This document shows, piece by piece, positions 11,701-23,364 of a stretch of 64,000 nucleotides of DNA; positions within the stretch are counted from its first letter, which is position 1, and each line of letters begins with the position of its first letter. The notes beneath the pieces are model-generated. The model was given only the letters and a program-made list of their open reading frames with translations, made no database searches and was not told the DNA's origin. The position numbers and the translations under genes are program-made. This DNA comes from Thozetella sp. PMI_491 (Eukaryota > Ascomycota > Sordariomycetes > Chaetosphaeriales > Chaetosphaeriaceae), in the NCBI GenBank assembly GCA_021432635.1, contig MU270067.1:1-64000 (forward strand), in the 5' to 3' direction.

Positions 11701-13819
11701 TGATATCGGTGCGGTTGGGGATGGGTGGCTGTCGTGCCCTCACAAGCATGTGAAACTCGCAGGTCGGGGGGGGAGGGGTTGGGCGGCCATGATTGCCAAG
11801 TCGTGAATCGTACAAGGCTAGAAGCTACCTCCCGGTACCCACCGACTAAGGCAGCTGAGTCTCGGGCCATGTCGCAGCGGAGGCTAGCGGTATACCGCTA
11901 ATGCTGCCGCTCCTGTATACAGCTCCAGCCGAGCACCAAGAATATGGTGCTAGTGGCAGTGAGGCCGGCCTCTACCTCGTAGTTCGACCCTGGTGCTCGA
12001 CCACATGGTGCTGCCGCTTCCAGAACACGCCTCGAGGCGTCGCGAGAAGGCACTGGGTGGAAGGAAGCGGGCGGCCAGTTCGACTTGTTTACTTTGTGAA
12101 CCCTCAGCCTCGTCTTCACTCCGGAGATCTAGAGCTTTGGGTTTCAGATGCTGAGGTGTCGAACGTTGATACTAAGATTTCCGGGATACCATGACATAGT
12201 TAGAAGCCCGTTCAGCCATGCTTGACATTATGTGAAACCTATAGCTCTATCCTAAGAACCTCCTGGTCATCCGGCCCTGACTGGACTTGGATAATAGAAG
12301 AGACTCATCACGAAGGTTCACAGTCGCCTCATTCTGGGGACGGATGTCTATATACCCATCAAATTATCTATGTTGCTCTCTCGATGCCCCGCGAGACTGC
12401 GCCGTATTCGTGTTATCGACGTCCTCGCCGTGCCTGTATGGACCGGACCACTCAAGCCATCAAGTGCCCTCCTCGTAGTTATGGCATTGTATAATATACT
12501 TCTGTCCGGTCCCTGTAAGCCGATATTCACTGCTCAGTTTCGAGCGAGCGGCTACTTGGCTAGCTCAACTCCTTAGGAGACGAGCTTTACTCATTCGAAG
12601 CTGTGTCCATCTTCTCGCGCGCCTCGAGGCTTCTAGTAGTGATGAAAGTGGCCATGGGCGGTCAGCTGGAGCAATAGAGACAAAAATCGCACAGAAGATG
12701 AGCCGGGTCTCGTCGCCGGTCTAGGACAGAGTTATGGAGAAGGGAAAGCCATGCCAACATTCTGGCCGGGGAGCCTGTCGCCCAAGTGATACAGCTCAAG
12801 GTATCCTTGGTCTTGTACATAGCGCGTCATCCCAAAGTACATTTGAAGCTGGCTTGGTCCTCACCAGCAGGCGATGGAGAGCGCGGCGAGCAGGTGGCTG
12901 ACCTAACTCCCTCATCAACCTCGGATGGATGGCTGCCCAAACTCGTGCTTGTCCAGCGTTGAGCTCACAGTTTCTTTGGGGCACTCGATAAGCAAACCGT
13001 TCCTCGCGTGATGAATCATGCTCGGTCCCAGGGGTGGACCTTCTCCTCCCTATACGTTGTTCATCTTTCACGCTAAAGCTCAGGGGCTATCTAGAAGATC
13101 ATGAAGAGACGACACCTACTTCCAGAAGTGCCGATAGTAACTGGCGGCATGCGTATCGCAGAATCAGCACGCATACATTGTCATAGTCACCCATTGCGGG
13201 CAGAAAGGAAATCTAGCATCTCAACCTGGTTTAACAAAGACACGTACAGGCCATAGATTCGTCGGACTGTCCTAGAAACTCATCTCCAGGCGAGCCTTTC
13301 ACTAGGTTAGGTATGAGAATGCTAACCGGCTATTTTATGGAGAGAGGCTCAGCCTAGCATTAATCTTCTCGATGAGCCAAGACATATCTCACGAGACTAT
13401 GAGACAGCAATGGGTCACAACGTTGATGTTTCTCTTGATATTCTTCTGGATCAGCCAGACGCTTCCCTGACGGGATCCATGATGGGGTAACCTCCCCCAA
13501 GAGCCACTCTTGGCTTGCTCATAATGACAAGCCGTATCACGGCAAGAAGATCCCACTCAACTAGACGGGAAGTGATAGGGTAAAATATGTATAGCTTGCC
13601 GGCCCTATCTTCGAACCTGGCCAATCTGTCCTCTGTTTTTTTTGTCTAGTAGGGAGCTTACTCAAGCCTTATGGCGAGAGATGTAAATGTATTCCAAGGA
13701 TGGCGTCCCACCAACATATTTGCGATTTTTCCCTTGGCTACAGTTGAATCTCCTTGAGGTAGGCCACTGAGCCGCAATGGAGCCGTCTGTGGCTTCATTC
13801 CCAAACGCCAGAGAGCAGT
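8753..13819. other. Intergenic region with weak coding-like scraps
   Basis: About 5 kb without a convincing gene. Two long overlapping frames on opposite strands at 8884-9615 (-) and 9193-9819 (+) look like chance frames. A CA-rich tract lies at 10491-10540, a GTAGGTAGGTAGG patch near 10714-10724 and a TACCTAGGTA palindrome at 11259-11268. From about 12.2 kb the sequence becomes visibly richer in A and T. It holds short protein-like stretches, for example on the plus strand around 13355-13478 and on the minus strand around 12735-12840, that do not join into a gene. Confidence 0.55.
10491..10540. repeat. CA/CACCTA-rich low-complexity tract
   Basis: Alternating CACA and CACCTACA units over about 50 bases. 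It is a simple-sequence tract with no gene assigned. Confidence 0.8.
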
Positions 13820-14698
13820 TTACCTCCATGATACGCCAAAGAGTTTGAATTCACTCTTGCTCTGGCCTCCTTTTGCCGCAGACGCATCGGCATTCTCGAG
13901 ATATATCCTCTGATGGCCGCTGACATCAACGGCGAGATACTTGTACTCGAACTCGGACTGACCGGGGTTCTTCACTAGGTGCATGGAGACAACACCTGTG
14001 CCTTTCGGCCCTTGGACCTGTTCTTGGTTAGCGAAATAGCGATGACGGCGAAGGCACACCAATGAGGGAGGCACACGTTGAAGTGAATTTTGAGATGCTC
14101 AACCCCCCGACCATCCTTTGTCAGGGTAGCGCTAGTGCTCAGTTAGCCCACTAAGTTCCTTCGTAATAGAGCGCGCCTTAACATACGCGATCGGTCTTGC
14201 CCGTCTCCATTTGTTGTATGTTTCTTCGCCATATGCAGTAATTTTCTTGCTGTTGCCCAGGAGCTCTATGCATCTCGGGTCGCGCTTGATCCGGTCGACA
14301 GCTCGGTTGAAATAGGCTACTTTGCTATCTGAGGAGAAGACTTCGGAGTAGAGGACATAGCCGACGCCTCCCTGCACAGTCCTAGTTAGGTTCGTCGAGA
14401 CATTTGCCGGGGGGGAGGGGGAGGGGGACGGGGAGGGGGATGGTATGCTTACGGTTAAAGCGACGCCGACAAGGACCAGTCCGAAGTTGAAGGTCTGCTG
14501 CGCTGCGCGACCAGTCTTCTCGGCAGCAGATAGATCGCTCCAAGACACATGGCCGTCGTCATTGAAGGGCGTAACGGCCCTCCTCTTGGTCCCGGCTCCT
14601 GCGCTGGCGTAGGCTCGTCGGACGAGGGCAGGTCGTGCATGGAGCATCACGGTGGCATTGGGTGATACCCGTAGGGCGGGCGAGATATTCAGCCTCAT
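13820..14698 (-). CDS. TIM21: Mitochondrial import inner membrane translocase subunit Tim21
   Basis: Four exons on the minus strand fit: 14698-14453, 14371-14187, 14131-14077 and 14017-13820, giving 227 residues. Tim21 is a subunit of the TIM23 presequence translocase. It spans the inner membrane once and its intermembrane-space domain contacts the TOM complex. Visible are a basic, hydroxylated presequence (about residues 1-31, with ARPALVRRAYAS) and one membrane segment (about 70-90). The conserved Tim21 core follows: GYVLYSEVF, then FNRAVDRIKRDPRCIELLG, then KWRRARPIA, then EHLKIHFNV joined to QGPKGTGVVSMHL. I chose the ATG at 14698 because the presequence starts there; upstream codons in frame look like untranslated leader. 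It is divergent from the ArfGAP gene, with 464 bases between the two starts. Intron 1 (14372-14452) is 81 bases, in phase and free of stops. Confidence 0.92.
14372..14452 (-). other. TIM21 intron 1, in-frame and stop-free
   Basis: The donor GTAAGC, a CTAAC branch-like element and a GTGCAG acceptor are all present. Length is 81 bases. If retained it would add 27 residues, including a Ser-Pro repeat, at the membrane-segment border. The opposite strand carries a run of G blocks at 14409-14439. Confidence 0.8.
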
Positions 14699-15162
14699 CC
14701 TGGCGGTTTCGCAGAGCCCATAGCTCGGAGGACCGAATGGGCCAGTTTGGGATGCCGGGGCGCGACGCGGAAGGAAGCTCGACACTTGCTTTGTTGGACC
14801 GAGCAAGAAAGCTCGAGCTAGTGATGGCAGGCAAAGTTTACTATTTGCCTGTCGATTGATCCGTCCCATGAATGTGGGGCATAGGGAGCTAGCCGAAAGA
14901 GGACTAGCTCATTGGTTACATGCCAGAATGCCACATCAAGGTGGGCGGGCGGGCAGCGAGCGAAATGTGGCCGAACTCCTGAACGCCAACTTTTGGACCA
15001 AACTCGCCTCACACTCGAACAAACCCATCCGTTCCTCCTCCACCCGCTTTGTTATATCGCCCCTACAGGGATACACTCTGAGCTGCCAGAAAACAACGCG
15101 CAAGTCTCTCGAGGCACTAGGATACGCCAAAGCTCTCTGCGCCCGCCAAGCACACCGCCAAG
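14699..15162. promoter_or_regulatory. Divergent promoter between TIM21 and the Glo3-type gene
   Basis: This 464-base region separates two divergent starts and must hold both leaders and promoters. No clear TATA box is seen. The part next to the ArfGAP start is C-rich. Confidence 0.6.
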
Positions 15163-16888
15163 ATGAGTGGCCTGGCGACGAAGCAGCAGTCGCTGAAGAT
15201 CTTCGAGAAGTTGAAGACCAAGTCTGCCAACAAGGTGCGCACGCTGGGGCGGTTCTCGCCCCCTCCACGCCCGCCCTGGGACACTAGATCCTGACTGGGA
15301 ACCTACAGATATGCTTTGACTGCGGGCAAAAGAACCCGACGTGGACGTCGGTCCCGTTCGGCATCTACCTGTGCCTTGACTGCTCGGCCAACCACCGCAA
15401 CCTCGGAGTCCACATCTCGTTTGTCCGCTCGACCAACCTCGACCGTATGTGCGAGAGTCGCGCGGTATGACATGCGAATGATGGCTAACCTTGTGCCCCG
15501 CAGAATGGCAGTGGGATCAGCTGCGTGTTATGAAGGTCGGCGGCAATGAGTCGGCGACGAAGTTCTTCCAGCAGAATGGCGGGTCGGCAGCCCTGAATAG
15601 CAAAGACCCCAAGACCAAGTACCAGTCCAACGCCGCCACCAAGTACAAGGAGGAGCTCAAGAAGCGCGCTGCGAGAGATGCGAAAGAGTAGGCTTACCCC
15701 GCCCCACCCAAAGTGTCTACTAGATCGTGCTCACCAGTGAACCTAGATATCCGAACGAAGTGGTCATCACCGACGGCGGCGATGCCGGCGATGGCTCGAA
15801 CACGCCCGCTGGCGAGCCAGAGGACGATTTCTTCTCTTCCTGGGACAAGCCCGCCATCAAGAAGCCAACTCCGCCCATCTCCCGCACCGCGACCCCTCCC
15901 GTTGTCGGCCGCACCCCGTCGCCTTTCCTGAGCGCCGGCTCGAATGGCAAGGATACTGCACGCTCTGCTTCTCCTCTCTCCAAGACCGAAGGGGATGCCA
16001 AACCAACCGCCAGCCGCGTCACTACCTCAGCCGCCCTAAGGAAAACGAACACGGCCACTGGACCCCGCAAGGCTAGCGTTCTGGGGGCCAAGAAGACGCA
16101 GAAGCTCGGCGTGAAGAAGGTCGCCGCAGACGTCATTGACTTTGATGAGGCCGAGAAGAAGGCAAAGGAGGAGGCCGAGCGCATTGAGAAGCTTGGCTAT
16201 GACCCCGACGCCGAGGAGGAGGCTGGCGCCAAGAAGTCAGGGTTCGGGAGCAAGACGGACTCTGCGGCCATTATCTCCCCTACCCCCGTCAGCCCATCTC
16301 GCAGCGGATACGGATCCTCGCACACGCGGGAGAAGTCGGCCTCCGAGCTCGAGCGCTTGGGGATGGGCTTCGGGCGGTTGGGTTTCGGCCAGGTGGGAGG
16401 CAACAAGCCCGCTGCGGCGCCGAAGAAGAGCGCCGGCGGATTCGGCTCCGTTGGGCCGATCAAAGCTACCCCAGAAGGTTCGCTCCGGTCCCTCTCCCCT
16501 ACCCCTTTGAAGCTGCTATGGTATGTGTGATGCTAACAAACAGACAGCGGACGAGGAGAAGTATGCTCGCGACAAGTTTGGCGGCCAGAAGGCCATCTCC
16601 TCGGACGAATTCTTTGGCAAGGGTGCCTTTGACCCCAACGCGCAGGCCGAGGCCAAGACTAGGCTGCAAGGCTTCGAAGGAGCCAGCGCCATCTCCTCCA
16701 ATGCCTACTTTGGTCGACCGGAGGAGGACGATGCGGAGCAGGAGTACGGCGACCTGGAGACTGCCGCGAAGGACTTTATCCGCAAGTTTGGAATCACAGC
16801 CGGTGATGATTTGGAGAACTTGACGGCCATGCTCGGGGAAGGTGCAGGCAAGCTCCAGGGAGCCATCCGCGCCTATCTCGGCAGCTGA
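15163..16888 (+). CDS. GLO3: ArfGAP of the Glo3/ARFGAP2-3 type
   Basis: Five exons fit: 15163-15234, 15309-15444, 15504-15687, 15747-16477 and 16548-16888, giving 487 residues. Glo3 proteins stimulate GTP hydrolysis by Arf1 on COPI coats in Golgi-to-ER transport. The ArfGAP zinc finger is C26-x2-C29-x16-C46-x2-C49, and the arginine of HRNLG (Arg54) is the expected catalytic finger. It is followed by [14 protein letters not shown]. The middle is low-complexity, rich in Ser, Pro and Lys, and includes a basic [11 protein letters not shown] patch as in the coatomer-binding region. The C-terminus carries Glo3-type repeats: [19 protein letters not shown], then [14 protein letters not shown], and an amphipathic end. 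Intron 4 uses a GTTCGC donor and the acceptor at 16547; this pair keeps the frame, whereas the nearby GTATGT at 16520 would leave an intron under 30 bases. Confidence 0.93.
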
Positions 16889-17344
16889 GCGCGCGGAGCA
16901 CAAGAGGGAGCAGCCCCTGACCTATCTCTGTTTGCAAACGTCTAGAGCGAGACAGGCGTCTGATAGACCGGCTCTCGCGACTGAATGGATGGCCCTTTGC
17001 CGTCAAATGGGCACGGCGCACAGGGGAGGTAATTTTACCAACGGGCTCGGGGTGAAACGAAAAGCGTGCCACGTCCGATGATAACTACTGGTCTCTGGTG
17101 AGAAGGGGAAGTCATAATGTTGAATTTTAGCTTGTGCACACGTCCATAGAAAATTGCAAATTTGCCTACAAGGATAATTACGAGCGTCCAGGCGGATCTA
17201 TACTTGCCAGGAGGAGGATGTTATGGCCGTAATTTGATGCTTACATACGTAGGGAAGGCCTCAAATGACATCTCTAGCCGCATCTGGAGGTTCGATGCCG
17301 TGTATGCTGGCGCACCTTCCCGATTCGACGTCCAAGCGCTAAAC

Positions 17345-18079
17345 NNNNNNNNNNNNNNNNNNNNNNNNNNNNNNNNNNNNNNNNNNNNNNNNNNNNNNNN
17401 NNNNNNNNNNNNNNNNNNNNNNNNNNNNNNNNNNNNNNNNNNNNNNNNNNNNNNNNNNNNNNNNNNNNNNNNNNNNNNNNNNNNNNNNNNNNNNNNNNNN
17501 NNNNNNNNNNNNNNNNNNNNNNNNNNNNNNNNNNNNNNNNNNNNNNNNNNNNNNNNNNNNNNNNNNNNNNNNNNNNNNNNNNNNNNNNNNNNNNNNNNNN
17601 NNNNNNNNNNNNNNNNNNNNNNNNNNNNNNNNNNNNNNNNNNNNNNNNNNNNNNNNNNNNNNNNNNNNNNNNNNNNNNNNNNNNNNNNNNNNNNNNNNNN
17701 NNNNNNNNNNNNNNNNNNNNNNNNNNNNNNNNNNNNNNNNNNNNNNNNNNNNNNNNNNNNNNNNNNNNNNNNNNNNNNNNNNNNNNNNNNNNNNNNNNNN
17801 NNNNNNNNNNNNNNNNNNNNNNNNNNNNNNNNNNNNNNNNNNNNNNNNNNNNNNNNNNNNNNNNNNNNNNNNNNNNNNNNNNNNNNNNNNNNNNNNNNNN
17901 NNNNNNNNNNNNNNNNNNNNNNNNNNNNNNNNNNNNNNNNNNNNNNNNNNNNNNNNNNNNNNNNNNNNNNNNNNNNNNNNNNNNNNNNNNNNNNNNNNNN
18001 NNNNNNNNNNNNNNNNNNNNNNNNNNNNNNNNNNNNNNNNNNNNNNNNNNNNNNNNNNNNNNNNNNNNNNNNNNNNNNN
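17345..18079. other. Assembly gap (735 N)
   Basis: An uninterrupted run of N. Open frames reported through it have no meaning. Confidence 1.
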
Positions 18080-18106
18080 CAAGGGTTGCCGCTTTCTTCG
18101 CTCTGG

Positions 18107-18112
18107 TATAAA
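18107..18112 (+). promoter_or_regulatory. TATA box of the ABCC transporter gene
   Basis: TATAAA followed by a pyrimidine-rich stretch, about 90 bases before the ATG at 18202. The spacing fits a core promoter with a short leader. Confidence 0.55.
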
Positions 18113-18201
18113 GGGCTGGCGCTGTCCCGCCGTTTTGCCTCGTCTTATTTCCCCCAACTTTTCTTCCCCATTTGAATGCACATCCACCTCTGCCCCTAAT
18201 A

Positions 18202-21200
18202 ATGGTCAATTTTTCTCTCGCACTGGGGTGCTCCCCAACCGCCGATTCGGCCTTCGGGCCCATCGTGCACACGTGTCGCGACGACTTCGACTTCACGATT
18301 ACCTTTGAACAATACATTTTTGCCCTACTTCCTGCCTCCGCAATCCTCATTGCCGCGCCGCTCCGCCTGCGCCATCTCAGCAAGCTGCCTGCTACCGTTG
18401 CCGGCCACGCGCTCAAGTATACGAAGCTTGTGAGTGTTCTGCCGCCCCTCCTGCACACCCACCCCCTCGTCGCCACCGACAGTGTAGTGCCGGCGCCTTT
18501 GAAACTAACAAGCGCCCTACTCGAAGGCCGCAATTCTCGCCTTCGCCGCCCTGGAACTAACCCTAGCCATCCTTTGGGCCACACAGCCAGCCAAGCTGGG
18601 TGGGTTCCGTACTGCCTCCATAGCTGCCTCGTTTGTCTCCCTCGCTGCTAGTTTGATGTTCTGTGCCCTGTCGTATGCCGAGCATGCCAAGTCCAAGAGA
18701 CCCTCGATGCTGCTCAATGCGTACCTCCTCGTATCTGCCCTCCTAGACGGTGCCATTGTGCGCACCTTCTGGCTAGCTGATCTCTCCACCCCCATCCGTG
18801 CTATCTTCACGACGGCATTTGCCTTGAAGCTCCTGGTCCTCGTGCTCGAGGCCAAGGAGAAGCGTGAGTACCTCGTACATGGAGCCGCCAAGGGGGGCAG
18901 TCCGGAGGCGACTGCAGGTCTGTACAGCCAAGGCTTCTTCTGGTGGCTGAACCCGCTGTTGCTTAACGGCTTCCAGCGCGTGTTGAAGCCGGAGGACCTG
19001 TACGCGATGGACGAAGACATGGCGACTGCGCTGCTGAACCAGCGTTTTGCGCATGCATGGGACAACTGTAAGTGCACTCGTAGCTGCCAAGCACCTTTAA
19101 GCGTGGCATTAGAATAGAAAATACAAACAAGAAAGACCAAACACTAAGCACTCGCGTAGCTGCGAAGCTTCGCAAGCACAGGCTGATCCGAGTCTGCCTG
19201 TCGACGCTCAAGTGGCCCATCCTGTCGGTGGTTGTCCCCAGGCTGTTCCTGGTGGTCTTTACCATCCTCCAGCCGCTGCTGCTGAACAGCCTGCTCGACT
19301 TCCTTCAGGAGGCCGACGCCCCGGCACGCATCGGCTATGGCCTCATCGGCGCCTACGGCTTGGTGTACCTCGGAATCTCGCTCTCGGCCAGCTTCTACTC
19401 GTACCGGAACTACCGCTTCGTCGCCATGCTCCGTGGCATGCTCATGTCGGCCGTTTTCGCCAAGTGCACCGACATCAAGATCACTACCGAGGACAGCGCG
19501 GCCCCCGTCACCTTGATGAGCACCGATGTAAGCCGCGCCTCCCTGAACGCTTCGATCATCCACTAACACGTTTCGCAGGTCGACGCCATCACCCGCGCCG
19601 TGAGGGAGATCCACGACTTTTGGGCCGCTCTCTTCCAGATCGCGCTCGCCGCTTGGCTGCTGAGCAGTCGCATCGGCTACGCTGCAGCCGGACCCATTGC
19701 CGTCTGTCTGGCCTCGTTGGGCGGCACCGTCTTCTTGGGTCCCTTCGCCCATAAATACATGATGGCGTGGGTCGGCAAAGTGCAGAAGCGAATCAGTTCG
19801 TTTTGATCAGCCCCTTTTTTTTTTGTTTAGTTCTCTAGACCGCAGCCCCACTAACCCATGGCGCAGGCATCACGTCCACGGTCCTCGGCCACATGAAGAG
19901 CATCAAAATGTCGGGTTTAGGGCCGAAATTAGCCACCACCATAGCAGATCTTCGCCAGGATGAGATTAACACAGCCAGACCCTTCCGTGCTCTTGGAGCT
20001 GTCACGAGCTCAGTCGCCCTGCTGCCCAAGATGATCTCGACAGTCGTGGGCTTTGCGCTCTTCTGCATCCATGCCGTCCGGTCCGGCGAGACTCTTGATG
20101 TTACTAGGATGTTTTCGGCACTCTCCCTGATTCTCCTACTCGGCGGCCCGCTGTTTTTGCTCTTCGAGACCGTACTCGATCTCAGCTCGGCTCGGGGCTG
20201 CATTACGAGGATCGAGAAGTTCTTGCAGGAGGGCGTCCGCGAAGACTATCGGTCTTCGGAAAGCCTCCGCTTTTCAACAATTGAGTCTGTGTCGGACGAA
20301 CCTAATGGGTCTACCGCTCAGCTCAGCCAGGGAGTTAAAACGACCGAGCTGTCGATCTTGCAAAGCACCCCGAGAATACCTGCCCCTTCAGGCTCGCGGT
20401 TGGGACCTCTGGTCGACATTGACCTCCAGGAAGCTTCATTTAGCTGGGCTCCAAGTGCCCAGCCCGTGGTAAAGAATGTCAGCCTATCCGTTCAGAAAGG
20501 GCAATTTGCCATAATTGTCGGTCCTGTCGCTTCAGGTAAAAGCACTCTGCTCAAAGGGCTTCTCGGAGAAATCTCCTTGTCTAGTGGCGAGGTGACTGTT
20601 GCTCGGAGCAAGCTGGCATGGTGCGAGCAAACTCCCTGGCTTATCGTAAGTGATATAGTCCCTTGAGATAGGGCAAGGAGGAATACTGACTGTCTGAATA
20701 GAACGACACTGTCCGGAAGAATATCATCGGATTCTCTCACTTTGATCCCGAGCTTTATCAGCAAGTTATCAAGGCCTGTGACCTAGAAAAGGACTTTGCT
20801 CAGCTCGAAAAAGGCGATGAGACCAATGTCGGCTCAAAAGGGGCCGCCCTGTCAGGTGGACAAAAGCAGCGTGTCGTAAGTGCAGCCATTGGGGACCTGG
20901 GTTGGATACTGGTCTGCTAACATGTATTTAGGCCATCGCTAGAGCGGTCTACTCACGACCGGAGATCGCCCTCTTTGACGATGTGTTCAGCGGACTTGAC
21001 AACCACACCACCAAGATCGTCTTCAAACACGTCTTCAGTAAGAAAGACGGGCTGCTACCATCTTGGGGCACAACTATTGTCGTGGCGACTCAAGCAGGTG
21101 AACTTAGTGTAAATATATCGAGTGACAGGACCAAGTACTAATAGAGTCGCTGGTAGTGAAACTCCTACCTGCTGCCGACCTCGTCCTGGCTCTAAGCAAA

Positions 21201-23364
21201 GAAGGAGAGGTTGCCGAGCAAGGACGTCCTACTGACCTGTTAAAGACAAACGACAGTGTTGTCAAGACCATGCTGGGCGATCAAGCAGAGAGCCACGACT
21301 CAGATTTTGAGTCTACCGAGCTCGCCGAGGACACAAGCGAAGCCGAGGCTGCCCAACCCGCGAAAGCAGTGGCCACGGTCAGTCCAAACCAAGCTGAAGA
21401 CAAGAAGCGTCAAACCGGTGATATCACGATATACTTCTACTTCTTCAGCAAGATTGGCGTCTCTCTTACCGTCGTCTTCTTGGTTGTGGAGGTTCTCTGG
21501 GCCTTCATGTCCACCTTCCCAACCGTCTGGCTGGAATGGTGGGCAGAGTCCAACACCGAGGCGCCTAACCAGAGAATTGGTTATTACCTTGGCGGCTATG
21601 CCGGGCTCCAGGTTGCCGGCATCCTGTCGTCCGCTATCGCAGTATGGGTCGGCATGGTTCTCCTCGCAGCGCGGGCTGGGGTACAGTTGCATCTCGTTCT
21701 GCTGAATACAGTCATGCGGGCACCGCTGAGTCTGTTCACGACCACAGACATCGGCTCCATTACGAACCGATTCTCTCAGGACATTGGAGTTCTCGATAGA
21801 GCGCTCCCGCTGGCCCTGGTTGTGGGCGTGTCCAACGTGTTCATCATCGCCGGCATGGGAGTCTTGATGGCGCTGTCGACGGGCTACGTGGCCATCTCGT
21901 TCCCGTTCCTCATTGGCGTCTTTTACTGCCTCCAGATGAGCTACCTCCGGACCTCAAGACAGCTCCGGTTCCTGGATCTCGAAGAAAAAGCCCCGGTGTA
22001 CACGCAGTTCCTTGAGACGGTCAGCGGCCTCGTGACTATTCGTGCCTTTGGATGGGGTGCTCAAGCACGCGAGCTAAACCACCAGCTGGTGGATAGATGC
22101 CAGAAGCCTTTCTGTAAGTGGCTAGGTCTTTCGGGTTTTGCAAAACAAGGCAGTGGTAGCGTGCGAAACTGTGCTTCTGATCGGCTAACAACCATGTCAG
22201 ACTTCCTCTTGATGATCCAGCAGTGGCTCACCCTGGTGCTCGACCTCGTTGTTACTGGGCTTGCACTGTTGGTCGTCGGCCTCGCCGTCGGGCTCCGCGA
22301 ATCCGTGTCGGCTGGTCTGGCGGGTGTCTCTCTGGTACAGCTGATCACGTTTGCCGAGACGATCAAGGTTTCCATCCAGTTCTGGACTTCCCTCGAGACC
22401 TCCCTCGGCGCGGTCGCTCGGATCCGAGAGTTCAGCCAAACCGTCCGCGACGAGAACCTCACTGGGGAGGGGAACCAGGGCCCCCCGCCTCAGTCCTGGC
22501 CATCTCGCGGCGACATTGAGATCAATAACATATCTGCCTCATACGAGCTAGACGGTCAGGGTGGTCTTGGAAACAGTGATCTGGCCTCGATTCGAGCCTT
22601 AGATGGCATCACTCTCTCTTTCGCTGCCGGCGAGAAGATAGGAATTTGTGGTCGCACCGGCAGGTACGAGTCTATTTAGGTCTCCAATATTGGCTATGAT
22701 CTCTGAACTAACGGCAGCATCTAGTGGCAAGTCCTCCTTCCTCTTGTCCATGGTCAGGCTTCTCGATCTTTCATCCGGGAGCATCACCGTCGATAGCCTT
22801 GATCTCTCGACCCTCCACCGCGAGGACATTCGTTCCCGAATCATCGCTATCACGCAAGACCACTTCGCTTTGCCCGGAACGACTCGGGAGAATATCGACC
22901 CGCTTGGCGCAGCTTCGACGGAAGAGATCGAAGGTGTGCTCGAGAAAGTCGGCCTATGGGACGCGATACAGGAGAAGGGCGGGCTCGACGGCAAGTTTGG
23001 CGACGATATTCTTAGCCATGGACAGCGGCAGCTCTTCTCCCTCGCGCGAGCCATCCTGCGCAAGAATGTCGGTCGGGTGGTGCTGCTAGACGAGGCGACG
23101 AGCAGCGTCGACCGAGCGACCGACGAGGCTATGCAACAACTGATTCGCGAGCACTTCGCTGAGCACACGGTTATTTCGATCGCTCACCGGCTCGAGACGA
23201 TAGCCGACTTCGACCGTGTCATCGTGCTCGAGAAGGGCTGTGTGGTCGAGGACGGAAAACCGAGCGAGTTGCTCGCGAGCGGAAAGGGCAGGTTCAAGGC
23301 GCTGTGGGATGCTAGCCTCGGAGCACAGTCGCCTTCTGGCTCTGAGGAGGGCTCTACTGCGTAG
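18202..23364 (+). CDS. ABC transporter, ABCC (MRP) type, full length with TMD0
   Basis: Ten exons fit: 18202-18429, 18527-19067, 19160-19527, 19579-19795, 19867-20645, 20702-20875, 20932-21097, 21157-22113, 22201-22663 and 22725-23364, giving 1510 residues. The order is TMD0, TMD1, NBD1, TMD2, NBD2, as in ABCC exporters of drugs, conjugates or fungal metabolites. NBD1 has Walker A GPVASGKST (about 669), signature SGGQKQR (about 762) and Walker B EIALFDD (about 780-786). NBD2 has Walker A GRTGSGKSS (about 1298, across an intron), signature LSHGQRQ (about 1394), Walker B VVLLDEATSSVD (about 1416) and H-loop IAHRLE (about 1450). NBD1 has Asp where NBD2 has the catalytic Glu, which is normal for ABCC. 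Unusually, its H-loop reads VVATQAV, with Gln for His. The linker after NBD1 is acidic. The protein is probably in the plasma or vacuolar membrane; the substrate is unknown. No biosynthetic genes lie beside it. Confidence 0.93.

Larger units (their letters stand above)
16889..18201. other. Intergenic region containing an assembly gap
   Basis: Holds the 3' end of the ArfGAP transcript, 735 N and the promoter of the ABCC gene. No gene is visible in the readable parts. A small gene hidden in the gap cannot be excluded. Confidence 0.8.

Noticed and set aside
17162-18584. Long open frames running through the N block
   Set aside because: They exist only because N has no stop codons.
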